DNA from: Methylococcaceae bacterium UBA975
GTDB lineage: Bacteria > Pseudomonadota > Gammaproteobacteria > Methylococcales > Cycloclasticaceae
Assembly (NCBI GenBank): GCA_002292375.1
Contig: DBBV01000007.1
Span: 98,720 to 162,719, forward strand
Reading direction: 5' to 3'
DNA length: 64,000 nt
The position numbers and the translations under genes are program-made. Numbering within the stretch: the stretch's first letter is position 1; the number at the start of each line of letters is the position of its first letter. Shown one piece after another: positions 52,998-61,243 of this stretch. The notes beneath the pieces were generated by a model. It saw only the letters and a program-made list of their open reading frames with translations, was not told the origin of the DNA and made no database searches.

Positions 52998-53312
52998 TTA
53001 CAGTGTTTTTTTAAAATAAAACCTGATTTGCTCAGGAGTTACTTCTATTTGCCCCGCCATTGAGCCCAAGTGGATTTCTATTTCGCGCATTTCAAAATGA
53101 CGCCCAAGGGCTTCCTCCATAGACGCTCTGGTTATTATCAATTCCCCTTCTGCAGCGATACGGACGTACGCCCCTTTATCGTCAACGGTGATGTCCTTAT
53201 CGGGGTTGTCCCACTCTGCCGCATCAATCGCTGCTTGCGCTACATCACCCCCATTTAAAATCGGGCCCACTTTGTTTTGCTTATACGCGTTTTTAAGGTC
53301 TGAGTCAGACAT
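52998..53312 (-). CDS. tmoD: Toluene monooxygenase effector/coupling protein (TmoD)
   Basis: Cofactor-free regulatory protein that binds the hydroxylase and couples NADH use to substrate oxidation. The ATG at 53312, behind AAGGG, gives 104 residues (T4MO TmoD 103). A longer reading adds 11 unlikely residues. NKVGPILNGGDVAQAAIDAA is family-typical, with the N-terminal part exposed and a compact MmoB-like core (GAYVRIAAEGELIITRASME). It lies between the Rieske ferredoxin and TmoE genes, as in tmoABCDE. Confidence 0.92.
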   Translation of the reverse strand: MSDSDLKNAYKQNKVGPILNGGDVAQAAIDAAEWDNPDKDITVDDKGAYVRIAAEGELIITRASMEEALGRHFEMREIEIHLGSMAGQIEVTPEQIRFYFKKTL

Positions 53313-53354
53313 GATTACCCTTTTGTTTATATGGCTTGTCGCCAAATAGTTAAT

Positions 53355-53693
53355 TTATGAGTGTGCGGTAAAAGGCTCAATCCCTTCTACATCTACAAAC
53401 ACATCCTCGCCTTCAATTTTTATTGGGTAGGCGGCAATTTGACAATCGGTTGGATTTAGCCCCTGACCATTCGACGTATCAAACTGCCAAAGGTGTGCTT
53501 TACAGGTTAAAACCTTACCGTCAAATTCACCCTCAACCAGCTCAATTTCTTGGTGCGGGCATATTGCTTGAAAGGCCTTTAAATCGCCACCATCAACCCC
53601 TAAAACCAGAACCGCCGTACCACAGCTTGTTTCAAAAGCGTCCATATCGCCTTCCCAAACATCATCCAAGGTACAAATTTTTTCAAATGCCAT
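53355..53693 (-). CDS. tmoC: Rieske-type ferredoxin of toluene monooxygenase (TmoC)
   Basis: Carries electrons from a reductase to the diiron hydroxylase. In the 112-residue protein the Rieske 2Fe-2S ligands are Cys45 and His47 (ICPHQ) and Cys64 and His67 (CKAHLW), the same positions as in T4MO TmoC. Length is equal to TmoC. Presence of a Rieske ferredoxin distinguishes this as a four-component toluene monooxygenase rather than a phenol hydroxylase, which has none. Confidence 0.95.
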   Translation of the reverse strand: MAFEKICTLDDVWEGDMDAFETSCGTAVLVLGVDGGDLKAFQAICPHQEIELVEGEFDGKVLTCKAHLWQFDTSNGQGLNPTDCQIAAYPIKIEGEDVFVDVEGIEPFTAHS

Positions 53694-53727
53694 CTTCTTA
53701 AACCCTTTACTCTTTACTCTTTATTCT

Positions 53728-53988
53728 TTAACTATCTGCAAAAATGATATCCAACGTTTCGGTTGGTCTCCAACCCGCTTCGGATACTTTCATATCACGG
53801 GGGTAGTTTTCGTTCGTTTGGTGCATACGTACCCGCAACACCTTGTCAGGTTGTGCAACTACGCGACGGCCAATCGAGTGATATGCGCATTTTTCAGCGA
53901 CCTGATCCATTGTATCCTCGGTATCAACAGGGATTAATTGCATCACAAAGTCGCCTTCAAAATTTGAACTAATGGGAAATGCTGCCAT
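53728..53988 (-). CDS. tmoB: Toluene monooxygenase gamma-type subunit (TmoB)
   Basis: Small third subunit of the hydroxylase. The 86-residue protein has the ubiquitin-like pattern of TmoB: AFPISSNFEGDFVMQLIPVD, MDQVAEKCAYHSIGRRV, and PRDMKVSEAGWRPTE. T4MO TmoB is 84 residues and shows the same block order. It lies between the alpha-subunit gene and tmoC. Confidence 0.94.
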   Translation of the reverse strand: MAAFPISSNFEGDFVMQLIPVDTEDTMDQVAEKCAYHSIGRRVVAQPDKVLRVRMHQTNENYPRDMKVSEAGWRPTETLDIIFADS

Positions 53989-54037
53989 TGTTTTCTCCTA
54001 ATTTACTGTCTTCGTCGTTAAATGACCTTGTTTATAT

Positions 54038-55534
54038 TTAAGCAACTTTGGCCTGTTTCTTAAACGCCGCAGCCCACGCATAATTATGTGCATCTTGCCC
54101 CATTTCTCCGGGGCCTAGGCCCATATAGGCGAGAGCACCCGGTAGATCAGCGGGTTGTATTTGTCCGCTTAAGAACCGGTCTATCAAACTTTGGTGTTCT
54201 TGATGACGCACCGGGTCTTGCTCAAAACACCAACGATCCGCTTTTGAACCAAAGTGATATAAACGCCCATTATGTTCCAAGGTGTAATCTTTAACATCCC
54301 ACGCATCGCCCGGCGTTCCAACGATGGGCAGCTGTGACATATTACAGATATACGGCAGCGTTTCTGGCAAGGTCAGGTCTTCTCGGTCATTATTCAAATT
54401 ATCAGTAATCACATCCCAACATCTACCCCAGGTCTTATTCCAGCCGGGGTATTTTTCTTCTAACCACTCACGATCTGCAGGTGATGCACCCGCGGCAGGG
54501 TTCCACCAAACAGTAGGACGCCAATACCAAACACCTAAGTGCATGCCGTGATGGGTTGTATCTAAGTCCTTAGTTAAATCTTCCCAATACCAAGGTGCAT
54601 CTAAACCTAAATCGACCAACTGACGCTCGAACTGGGTAATAATCCACTCGACCATAAACTCTTTAAACGACTGACTGCGATGTTCAAGCGGCGTGTAGTA
54701 ATCCATGATTGGCCCAGTTAATACAGAGAACAACTTCCAAGCACGCCAGATCGAAATATCAACCATTTTTTGCGCTTCTTCTTTATGGCCGTTTGCAATT
54801 AATATTTTTAAAGAGGGGCCACCTTGTTGCGCATGACGCGCTTCATCAGTTTGAACACTAGAAATTAAACTGGCAAAGGTATGATCCCCCGCCTCTGATG
54901 CATCAGCTGCTAAGCCCAAAAACTGCATATTGGTGAAACCCGTTTCAAAACTAAAGGTCAACATAATTGACACTGCAATCGCATCACGGCATAGCATAAT
55001 GTCGTCAAAGAAGGCGCGCGCTGCGATAGCCGCCCATTCATTGGTGTGCATCGCTTTATGCGCCCAATCCCATTGCCTATTACGTTTTACATTGGCGTGT
55101 GGGAAAAATAGCTGAATTTGGCCGTGCCGATTTTCATCCAATGTGCCGAAAACCGCCATATTTCTGTTACCCGGCGCTTTTGAAAATCGCGCCATCCTGG
55201 CTTCTGCCACACTCGCTGCGTATTCATTAACCGCGATAGCACCATAGTGCGCCATCATGGTCGAAATCCAACCGGGGTCAGCACGATCTACATAGGCGTC
55301 ACGTTCTAAGGCTGCTTTTACCGAATAAGCACCCGCATCTTTTTGGCGTTGTATTTCAACGTATTCAGGATAGGTTACCTTATAGGGTTCATCATACGTT
55401 TCCCATGCTTCCATCGGGATGCCTCTAGCCCCACTCATTTCTTCTGGAAACAGCTCTTCTTCACTAACATAACTAGGTGTCCAGTTAGTGGCTCGTGTTA
55501 GGTCGTACCATTCAGCTCTGGGTATTTGATACAT
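54038..55534 (-). CDS. tmoA: Toluene monooxygenase diiron alpha subunit (TmoA)
   Basis: Catalytic subunit that hydroxylates the aromatic ring of toluene or benzene with O2. Its 498 residues align without gaps with T4MO numbering in the core. The diiron ligands fall at Glu104, Glu134, His137, Glu197, Glu231 and His234, in NEYA, DENRH, FETG and DEARH, and the gating Thr201 is present. Pocket residues Ile100, Ala107, Phe196 and Phe205 are kept, but position 103 is Asn instead of the Gly of T4MO or Glu of ToMO. A strong AGGAGG site precedes the ATG. It is the first gene of tmoABCDE, 65 bp behind a sigma-54-type promoter. Confidence 0.96.
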   Translation of the reverse strand: MYQIPRAEWYDLTRATNWTPSYVSEEELFPEEMSGARGIPMEAWETYDEPYKVTYPEYVEIQRQKDAGAYSVKAALERDAYVDRADPGWISTMMAHYGAIAVNEYAASVAEARMARFSKAPGNRNMAVFGTLDENRHGQIQLFFPHANVKRNRQWDWAHKAMHTNEWAAIAARAFFDDIMLCRDAIAVSIMLTFSFETGFTNMQFLGLAADASEAGDHTFASLISSVQTDEARHAQQGGPSLKILIANGHKEEAQKMVDISIWRAWKLFSVLTGPIMDYYTPLEHRSQSFKEFMVEWIITQFERQLVDLGLDAPWYWEDLTKDLDTTHHGMHLGVWYWRPTVWWNPAAGASPADREWLEEKYPGWNKTWGRCWDVITDNLNNDREDLTLPETLPYICNMSQLPIVGTPGDAWDVKDYTLEHNGRLYHFGSKADRWCFEQDPVRHQEHQSLIDRFLSGQIQPADLPGALAYMGLGPGEMGQDAHNYAWAAAFKKQAKVA

Positions 55535-55598
55535 CGCATCCTCCTGCTTTTAACATTAAAACTTAATTTAATTCTGCATTAAGTATCTAGATGAATAA

Positions 55599-55614
55599 TG
55601 CACATTGTATGCCA
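55599..55614 (-). promoter_or_regulatory. Sigma-54 (-24/-12) promoter of the tmo operon
   Basis: On the minus strand TGGCATACAATGTGCA fits the -24/-12 architecture: GG and GC dinucleotides separated by exactly 10 bp, with TGGCA as in the consensus. It lies 65 bp upstream of tmoA, so the start would be near 55588. Sigma-54 promoters driven by XylR/DmpR/TbuT-type aromatic sensors are the rule for toluene and phenol operons. Confidence 0.65.
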
Positions 55615-55949
55615 ATCTAGATTCCTTTATATCACTACTGATGACTTTCTCGTATTTGATTATTTGATTAAAAGCCCCGATGTTATTGATCATTTGAAAG
55701 CCTGCTCATCTTATTTTTCCGCTACCACGCTTTATTACATCCGCATAAATTCGCCTAGGCATTATTTATATTAGCTTAGTTAAGCAACAAAAAAATTGTA
55801 GTTTCATGCCAATTCAATGGTCACCGTTATTAGATAAAAAACTATCACTGAAAGCGGCAGCTAGTGGGGTGAGAAAAAGGGAGGGAGTACTTATCAGCTG
55901 AGTGGTAAGTTGACTATGTTGTATACTGTAATTGGCGCGTGCATTTATT

Positions 55950-55982
55950 ACTTAACCCCCAGCCGTTGACTGAGGGTTAAGT
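55950..55982 (-). terminator. Hairpin behind dmpI, possible end of the meta operon
   Basis: On the minus strand ACTTAACCC and GGGTTAAGT pair, extended by CTCAG/CTGGG, to a stem of about 13 bp 8 bp after the dmpI stop. The tail (AATAAATG) is not T-rich, so termination may be partial or factor-dependent. Confidence 0.45.
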
Positions 55983-55990
55983 AAAAAGCG

Positions 55991-56182
55991 TTAACGGCCT
56001 AAGCTTTTGACGGTTTTACCACCAATGCCAAAATTTGTATTCGGCATTTCTTGCAAAATGACGCGTACAGCTTCACGCGGCGCGCCGACGGATTCACAAA
56101 TGGCATCGGTCACTTTTTCAATCAACGCCGTTTTTTGCGCCTCAGTACGACCTTCCATCATATGTATTTGTGCTATGGGCAT
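55991..56182 (-). CDS. dmpI: 4-oxalocrotonate tautomerase
   Basis: Isomerises 2-hydroxymuconate to 4-oxalocrotonate. The 63-residue subunit begins MPIAQIHMMEGRTEAQKTAL; Pro1 after Met removal is the catalytic base. Arg11 (of GRTEAQK) is kept. Length matches 4-OT (62). It is the last gene of the dmpB-I group, 12 bp after dmpH, and is followed by a hairpin. Confidence 0.95.
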   Translation of the reverse strand: MPIAQIHMMEGRTEAQKTALIEKVTDAICESVGAPREAVRVILQEMPNTNFGIGGKTVKSLGR

Positions 56183-56194
56183 TTAATCTCTCCT

Positions 56195-56986
56195 TTAGTC
56201 TACAAAACGCATACTAACCGTACCTAAATCTTGGTAACGTACCGTCACATTATCACCTGCCTTAACAGCCACCGCCGCGGTAATAGCACCCGCCATAATA
56301 AAGGTACCGGCTGGAATCACCTCGCCACGTTCTGCCAACATATTAGCTAACATGGCAATACTGGCTGCTGGATGGCCTAATATAGCCGCGCCTGCGCCCA
56401 GTTCCACAATCTCGCCATTGATTTCCATTACTACGCCAATGGTTTTAAGGTCCAACTCTTCAACCGGCAGCATACGGCCACCGGTAACAAAACGCGATGA
56501 CGATGAGTTATCCGCAATCACACTCTTAAGATCAAATTTAAAATCTTTATAACGAGAATCAATAATCTCAACTGCTGGCACAATAAAGTCTGTTGCTGAC
56601 AACACATCAGCAATATGGCAACCAGGACCACTCAGCTCCTTTTTCGTCACAAACGCAACTTCTGCTTCTACTTTTGGGTGAATCAGCTCAGATATTTTGA
56701 CTTCTCCACCGTCCGGAATACTAAAGTAATCCGCTAAAAAGCCATAACAAGGGGTTTCAACGCCCATTTGACGCATTTTAGCCATTGAGGTTAAACCCAT
56801 TTTGAGGCCAACAATCTTATTACCTCTGGCTTCCTTACGACGACGGATTTCCCACTGCACATCAAGTGCTTCATCCCAAGTAATATCCGGGTAATCATCT
56901 GTTATTTTGGTTACTTCATAGGCATTTAACTCAGCATCTTCTAGGTAAGTCGCTATTTTTCCGATTGTATCTTTATCTAGGCTCAC
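56195..56986 (-). CDS. dmpH: 4-oxalocrotonate decarboxylase
   Basis: Decarboxylates 4-oxalocrotonate to 2-hydroxypenta-2,4-dienoate, usually in complex with the hydratase DmpE. The 263 residues match DmpH (264). The conserved metal-binding block HPKVEAEVAFVTKKEL and the EIIDSRYKDFKFDL segment are shared with the hydratase family. WEIRRRKEARGNKIVGLKMGL is closer to DmpH than DmpE. It lies between dmpG and dmpI. Confidence 0.93.
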   Translation of the reverse strand: MSLDKDTIGKIATYLEDAELNAYEVTKITDDYPDITWDEALDVQWEIRRRKEARGNKIVGLKMGLTSMAKMRQMGVETPCYGFLADYFSIPDGGEVKISELIHPKVEAEVAFVTKKELSGPGCHIADVLSATDFIVPAVEIIDSRYKDFKFDLKSVIADNSSSSRFVTGGRMLPVEELDLKTIGVVMEINGEIVELGAGAAILGHPAASIAMLANMLAERGEVIPAGTFIMAGAITAAVAVKAGDNVTVRYQDLGTVSMRFVD

Positions 56987-56996
56987 AGTTATCCCC

Positions 56997-58022
56997 TTAA
57001 GCTGATTTCTTTTTAATTTCTAAGGCCACGTCTTCGATCATATCTTCTTGACCGCCAACAGCACCCATACGTCCTAATTCCATAAGAATTTCACGCGCGG
57101 GCACACCATGGTTTTTCTCTGCGCGTTTTGCGTGTAACAGAAACGATGAATAAACACCGGCATAGCCCAATGTTAACGAATCGCGATCAATACGCGTTGG
57201 CGTTGGCATCAGTGGCAGTGCAATATCTTCCGCCACATCCATAATCTTATCGACATCGACACCGGTGATAATACCCATTCGGTTACAGACAGCCACCATC
57301 ACTTCCAGTGGTGTATTACCCGCACCCGCCCCAAAACCAGCAACCGAGCCATCAATACGTGAAGCGCCTGCTTCAATTGCTGCCAGTGAATTAGCAATAC
57401 CCATTGCCAGGTTGTGATGACCGTGAAAACCAATTTCGATATCATCGCTAAACTCAGACCGTAATAGCCCGATACGCGCTGTCACATCATCTGGTAATAA
57501 ATAGCCCGCTGAATCGGTGGCATAAATACAATTGGCACCATAATCGACCATTTTTCTTGCTTGTTCTAGCAACGCTTCTGGAGGTGTCATGTGTGCCATC
57601 ATCAAGAAACCAACCGTATCTAGGCCATATTCACGCGCCTTTTTAATATGCTGCTCTGACACGTCTGCTTCGGTACAATGCGTTGCAATACGAATAGTCG
57701 AAATACCACAGTCTACTGCCATTGCAAGGTCGTTAACAGTGCCTAGACCCGGCAATAACAGCGCCGAAATTTTAGCGTTTTTCATTTTTGGTACGACCGC
57801 TTCTAGGTATTCACGATTCGTGTGTCGACCGAAACCGTAGTTCACAGACGATCCGCCTAGTCCATCACCGTGAGTCACCTCGATCAATGGCATACCCGCT
57901 TCATCCAAGGCCATTGCCATACGAACCATATCATCGATTGAAAACTGATGACTGACCGAGTGCATACCATCACGCAGTGCATTGTCATGCAATTTAATTT
58001 TTTTACCTGTTAAATTCATCAT
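56997..58022 (-). CDS. dmpG: 4-hydroxy-2-oxovalerate aldolase
   Basis: Class II metal-dependent aldolase that splits 4-hydroxy-2-oxovalerate into pyruvate and acetaldehyde, channelling acetaldehyde to DmpF. HDNALRDGMHSVSHQF near the N terminus holds the catalytic Arg-Asp pair and a metal-binding Asp, and IGFHGHHNLAMG holds the metal-binding His pair. The ATG at 58022 (behind AGGAG) gives 341 residues; starts at 58019 or TTG at 58025 are possible. Only a few bases separate it from dmpF. Confidence 0.95.
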   Translation of the reverse strand: MMNLTGKKIKLHDNALRDGMHSVSHQFSIDDMVRMAMALDEAGMPLIEVTHGDGLGGSSVNYGFGRHTNREYLEAVVPKMKNAKISALLLPGLGTVNDLAMAVDCGISTIRIATHCTEADVSEQHIKKAREYGLDTVGFLMMAHMTPPEALLEQARKMVDYGANCIYATDSAGYLLPDDVTARIGLLRSEFSDDIEIGFHGHHNLAMGIANSLAAIEAGASRIDGSVAGFGAGAGNTPLEVMVAVCNRMGIITGVDVDKIMDVAEDIALPLMPTPTRIDRDSLTLGYAGVYSSFLLHAKRAEKNHGVPAREILMELGRMGAVGGQEDMIEDVALEIKKKSA

Positions 58023-58029
58023 CAATCTC

Positions 58030-58935
58030 CTACGCTAACTTTTTTAACTTCAGTGTGCCGTTTTCAATTTCTTCGGCAAACATTTCAGCTGTTCTGGTGG
58101 CAGCCGCTGTCATAATATCTAGGTTCCCCGCGTACTTAGGTAAATAATCACCCAAGCCTTCAACTTCTATGAAAATACTGACACGGTTACCATCAAAGAT
58201 TGGGCCATTTTTTAAACGGTAACCCGGCACGTATTTATTCACCTCGGCCAACATATCGTGCACTGATTTAGTAATCGCTTCTTGGTCTGGCGTTGTTTCT
58301 GTTAAGCAATGCACGGTATCGCGCATCATGAGTGGTGGCTCAGCCGGATTAAGGATAATGATCGCCTTGCCCTTTGTTGCACCACCAATTTCTTCCACAG
58401 CACGGGCTGTGGTTTGAGTAAATTCATCGATATTTTTACGTGTACCGGGGCCGGCTGATTTAGAGGCTACGGTAGCGACAATTTCACCATACTCTACCGC
58501 TTGTACACGGCTAACCGCGGCCACCATTGGAATAGTCGCTTGGCCACCACAGGTCACCATATTAACGTTCATTTCCTGTGCGCCGACGTGCTCTTTTAAG
58601 TTAACCGGTGGAACACAGAAAGGCCCTATTGCAGCGGGTGTTAAATCAATAACCAGCACACCCTTTTCTTGTAATTTACGGTTATTTTCACCGTGCACAT
58701 AAGCGGACGTTGCATCGAAGGCAATTTGAATATTATCTTCTTCGATATGTGGAATTAAACCATCCACCCCTTCATGTGTTGTTTTTAAACCCGCTTCACG
58801 GGCTTTTAATAAACCATCCGAGTCTTCATCAATGCCCACCATCCAAACAGGGTTTAAATTAGCACTCCGCAGTAATTTTGCCATTAGGTCGGTACCAATA
58901 TTACCCGAACCGATCATTGCACAATTAATAGCCAT
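58030..58935 (-). CDS. dmpF: Acetaldehyde dehydrogenase (acylating)
   Basis: Converts acetaldehyde and CoA to acetyl-CoA with NAD. The 301-residue protein has the Rossmann motif MIGSGNIGTDLMAKLL and the catalytic Cys in VTCGGQATIP. It works as a complex with the aldolase DmpG encoded next to it. It has a clear AGGAG ribosome site. The length is about 10 residues shorter than DmpF of Pseudomonas (312). Confidence 0.95.
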   Translation of the reverse strand: MAINCAMIGSGNIGTDLMAKLLRSANLNPVWMVGIDEDSDGLLKAREAGLKTTHEGVDGLIPHIEEDNIQIAFDATSAYVHGENNRKLQEKGVLVIDLTPAAIGPFCVPPVNLKEHVGAQEMNVNMVTCGGQATIPMVAAVSRVQAVEYGEIVATVASKSAGPGTRKNIDEFTQTTARAVEEIGGATKGKAIIILNPAEPPLMMRDTVHCLTETTPDQEAITKSVHDMLAEVNKYVPGYRLKNGPIFDGNRVSIFIEVEGLGDYLPKYAGNLDIMTAAATRTAEMFAEEIENGTLKLKKLA

Positions 58936-58974
58936 GTATTGTCTCCTAAGTATTCTTTAGTATTTCTTTACGTC

Positions 58975-59760
58975 TTAAACAAAGCGGACCGAAGCCGATC
59001 CAATGCCACCAATACTGACGCGCATTGAATCACCCGCTTTTGCATCGACCATCGCGCACAATGCGCCCGATAAAATAACTTCACCCGCTTTTAACGTTAC
59101 GCCCAGTGCGCCCATGGTATTAGCTAACCAGGTCATTGCGTTCACGGGTGAACCTAATGCAGCTGCACCTGCACCTGTGTGCATCAGCTCGCCATTTTTT
59201 TCTAACACTAAGCCACACACACCTAGGTCTACTTTACGCGGATTAACCGCTGTGCCGCCTAACACCAAATACCCACACGATGCATTATCTGCAATCGTAT
59301 CTTGAATTTTTATTTTCCAGTCCGTAATTCGCGAATCAACGATCTCGAAGCAAGGCATAACCGCTTCGGTCGCTGCCAAAATATCAGCATTGGTTAAGCC
59401 TGGGCCACACAGATCTTTTTTAAGCACAAAGGCAATTTCACCTTCTGCCTTGGGCTGAATCATCTTTTCAGATACTGGTATTTCTTGCCCTTCTGATAGG
59501 ATCATATCCGTTAGTAAATAACCAAAATCTGGTTGATTAACATTTAACATATTCATCACGGCTTTACTGGTACAGCCCACTTTTTTACCCACAATTCTTT
59601 CACCTGCATCCAGCCTACGCTGAATCATTTGGTGTTGGATTTTATAGGCATCCTCTATCGTCACCTCAGGTGAGCGTTCGGTAATCGGCGAGATGGTTTG
59701 ACGCGTTATTAAGGCGTTATACAGTTCATCGCCGTATTGGATTATTTTATTTTGGTCCAT
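58975..59760 (-). CDS. dmpE: 2-oxopent-4-enoate (2-hydroxypentadienoate) hydratase
   Basis: Adds water to 2-hydroxypenta-2,4-dienoate to give 4-hydroxy-2-oxovalerate. The 261-residue length equals DmpE. QPKAEGEIAFVLKKDLCGPG carries the metal-ligand Glu residues, and GKKVGCTSKAVMNML and NASCGYLVLGG follow the DmpE pattern. It lies 9 bp after dmpC and 39 bp before dmpF. It is a paralogue of dmpH (56195-56986), from which it is told apart by these motifs. Confidence 0.94.
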   Translation of the reverse strand: MDQNKIIQYGDELYNALITRQTISPITERSPEVTIEDAYKIQHQMIQRRLDAGERIVGKKVGCTSKAVMNMLNVNQPDFGYLLTDMILSEGQEIPVSEKMIQPKAEGEIAFVLKKDLCGPGLTNADILAATEAVMPCFEIVDSRITDWKIKIQDTIADNASCGYLVLGGTAVNPRKVDLGVCGLVLEKNGELMHTGAGAAALGSPVNAMTWLANTMGALGVTLKAGEVILSGALCAMVDAKAGDSMRVSIGGIGSASVRFV

Positions 59761-59769
59761 TTTTATTCC

Positions 59770-61221
59770 TTATAATTTAATACAAACATTCGTTAGTTCG
59801 CTGTAAAACTCTAACGAATAATGTCCACCTTCACGCCCAGTACCCGATTGTTTTGAGCCACCAAACGGGGTACGTAAATCACGTAAGAACCAGCTATTTA
59901 CCCAGCAAATACCTGTATCCATTTGTGCTGCTACTCTATGTGCACGTGAAACATTTTCCGTCCAAATTGCAGAAGCTAAACCATACGGTGAGTCATTCGC
60001 TAATTCAATCGCTTCTTGTTCTGTATCAAAAGGACAAATATGCACACATGGACCAAAAATTTCTTCTTGTACCACAGTTGCTGTTTCAGGTAAGCCCGTC
60101 CAAATAGTCGGCTCGATCCAATAACCACCCGCTAAGTCTTCGGGCATATCAGGGATACCGCCACCTGTTACTACGGTCGCGCCCTCATCAACGGCGGCCT
60201 TGTAATAACTCAATACTTTCTCACGATGAGACTTGCTGATTAAAGGCCCCATATTCGTTTCTGGATCTTCAGAGCGACCTAATTTTAACGCTTCGGCACC
60301 TTCTTTCATGCGCCGTACAAATTCTTCAAAAACAGAGTGTTCAACATATAAACGTTCTGTACCCAAACACACTTGCCCACAGTTAGCGAAGACTGAACGT
60401 AATGAACCTTCGATCGCCTTATCCATATCACAATCAGCAAACACGATACCCGCATTCTTACCACCTAGCTCCAAGGATGAGTCACGCACACCCACTGAAG
60501 CTGCTGCTGCAATTCGTTCGCCGGTAGCCGTTGAACCGGTAAAGGTGATGGCATCCAAACCCGGATTAGTGATTAACGCTTCACCAATCTGTGAGCCTTT
60601 ACCCAAAATAACGTTATAAACACCCTTAGGTACACCGGCATCGTTCATCACTTCACCCAGTAAACTGGCCGTTAATTGAGTTTCTTCTGAAGGCTTTACT
60701 ACCACGGTATCACCACACGCCAACGCAGGGCCTACTTTCCAGGTCATTAGTAACAAGGGTAAGTTCCACGGCCCAATCACACCAATCACGCCTTTTGGCT
60801 TACGTACGGTGTAGTTTAATGCGCCGGTGCCATCGGGCGTCGGCGTATGAAACGCTTCGTCTGCAATATTTTTTATCGTGTCAGCAAACACTTTAAAGTT
60901 AGCCGCGCCACGAGGAATATCAATATGACTCGCTAATGAATAAGGCTTACCGGTATCTAAACACTCGGCCGCTAAAAACTCATCAAAACGCGCATTAATG
61001 CCATCGGCAATCTTGTATAAAATGTCCACTCGCTGTTGCGCTGACATCGTACCCCAGGGACCTGTTAAAGCCGCTTTTGCGGCCTTTACTGCCTGATCTA
61101 CTTGTTCAACACTGGTTCGGTGATAGTTACATACCAGCTCACCGGTCACCGGCGAATAGACTTCACCAAACTCACCCGAACTGACGAACTCGCCATTTAT
61201 AAAACCTTTTACTTCTCTCAT
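59770..61221 (-). CDS. dmpC: 2-hydroxymuconic semialdehyde dehydrogenase
   Basis: NAD-dependent ALDH that oxidises 2-hydroxymuconic semialdehyde to 2-hydroxymuconate, opening the oxalocrotonate branch. The 483-residue protein has the Glu motif LELGGKNAG and the catalytic Cys in NCGQVCLGTERLYV. Length and N terminus (KGFINGEFVSSGEFGEVYSPV) fit DmpC/XylG (485). It lies between the GlcG/HbpS-like gene and dmpE. Confidence 0.95.
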   Translation of the reverse strand: MREVKGFINGEFVSSGEFGEVYSPVTGELVCNYHRTSVEQVDQAVKAAKAALTGPWGTMSAQQRVDILYKIADGINARFDEFLAAECLDTGKPYSLASHIDIPRGAANFKVFADTIKNIADEAFHTPTPDGTGALNYTVRKPKGVIGVIGPWNLPLLLMTWKVGPALACGDTVVVKPSEETQLTASLLGEVMNDAGVPKGVYNVILGKGSQIGEALITNPGLDAITFTGSTATGERIAAAASVGVRDSSLELGGKNAGIVFADCDMDKAIEGSLRSVFANCGQVCLGTERLYVEHSVFEEFVRRMKEGAEALKLGRSEDPETNMGPLISKSHREKVLSYYKAAVDEGATVVTGGGIPDMPEDLAGGYWIEPTIWTGLPETATVVQEEIFGPCVHICPFDTEQEAIELANDSPYGLASAIWTENVSRAHRVAAQMDTGICWVNSWFLRDLRTPFGGSKQSGTGREGGHYSLEFYSELTNVCIKL

Positions 61222-61243
61222 ATTAATGTCTAACCTTTAAATT

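Larger units (their letters stand above)
55535..55990 (-). other. Non-coding regulatory gap upstream of tmoA
   Basis: This 456-bp AT-rich gap contains the sigma-54-type promoter at 55599-55614 and two TTGAT-containing sequences at 55654-55670 and 55684-55700 that resemble half-sites for XylR/DmpR-type enhancer proteins. It also holds an imperfect inverted repeat ACTTATCA...TGGTAAGT (55889-55910) and a hairpin behind dmpI (55950-55982). No convincing gene is seen; a 31-codon plus-strand ORF at 55806-55901 is not supported. Confidence 0.6.

Noticed and set aside
55806..55901. A 31-codon plus-strand ORF in the gap upstream of tmoA
   Set aside because: It is short, has no ribosome site, shows no recognisable motif and overlaps the imperfect inverted repeat at 55889-55910. 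Not supported as a gene.
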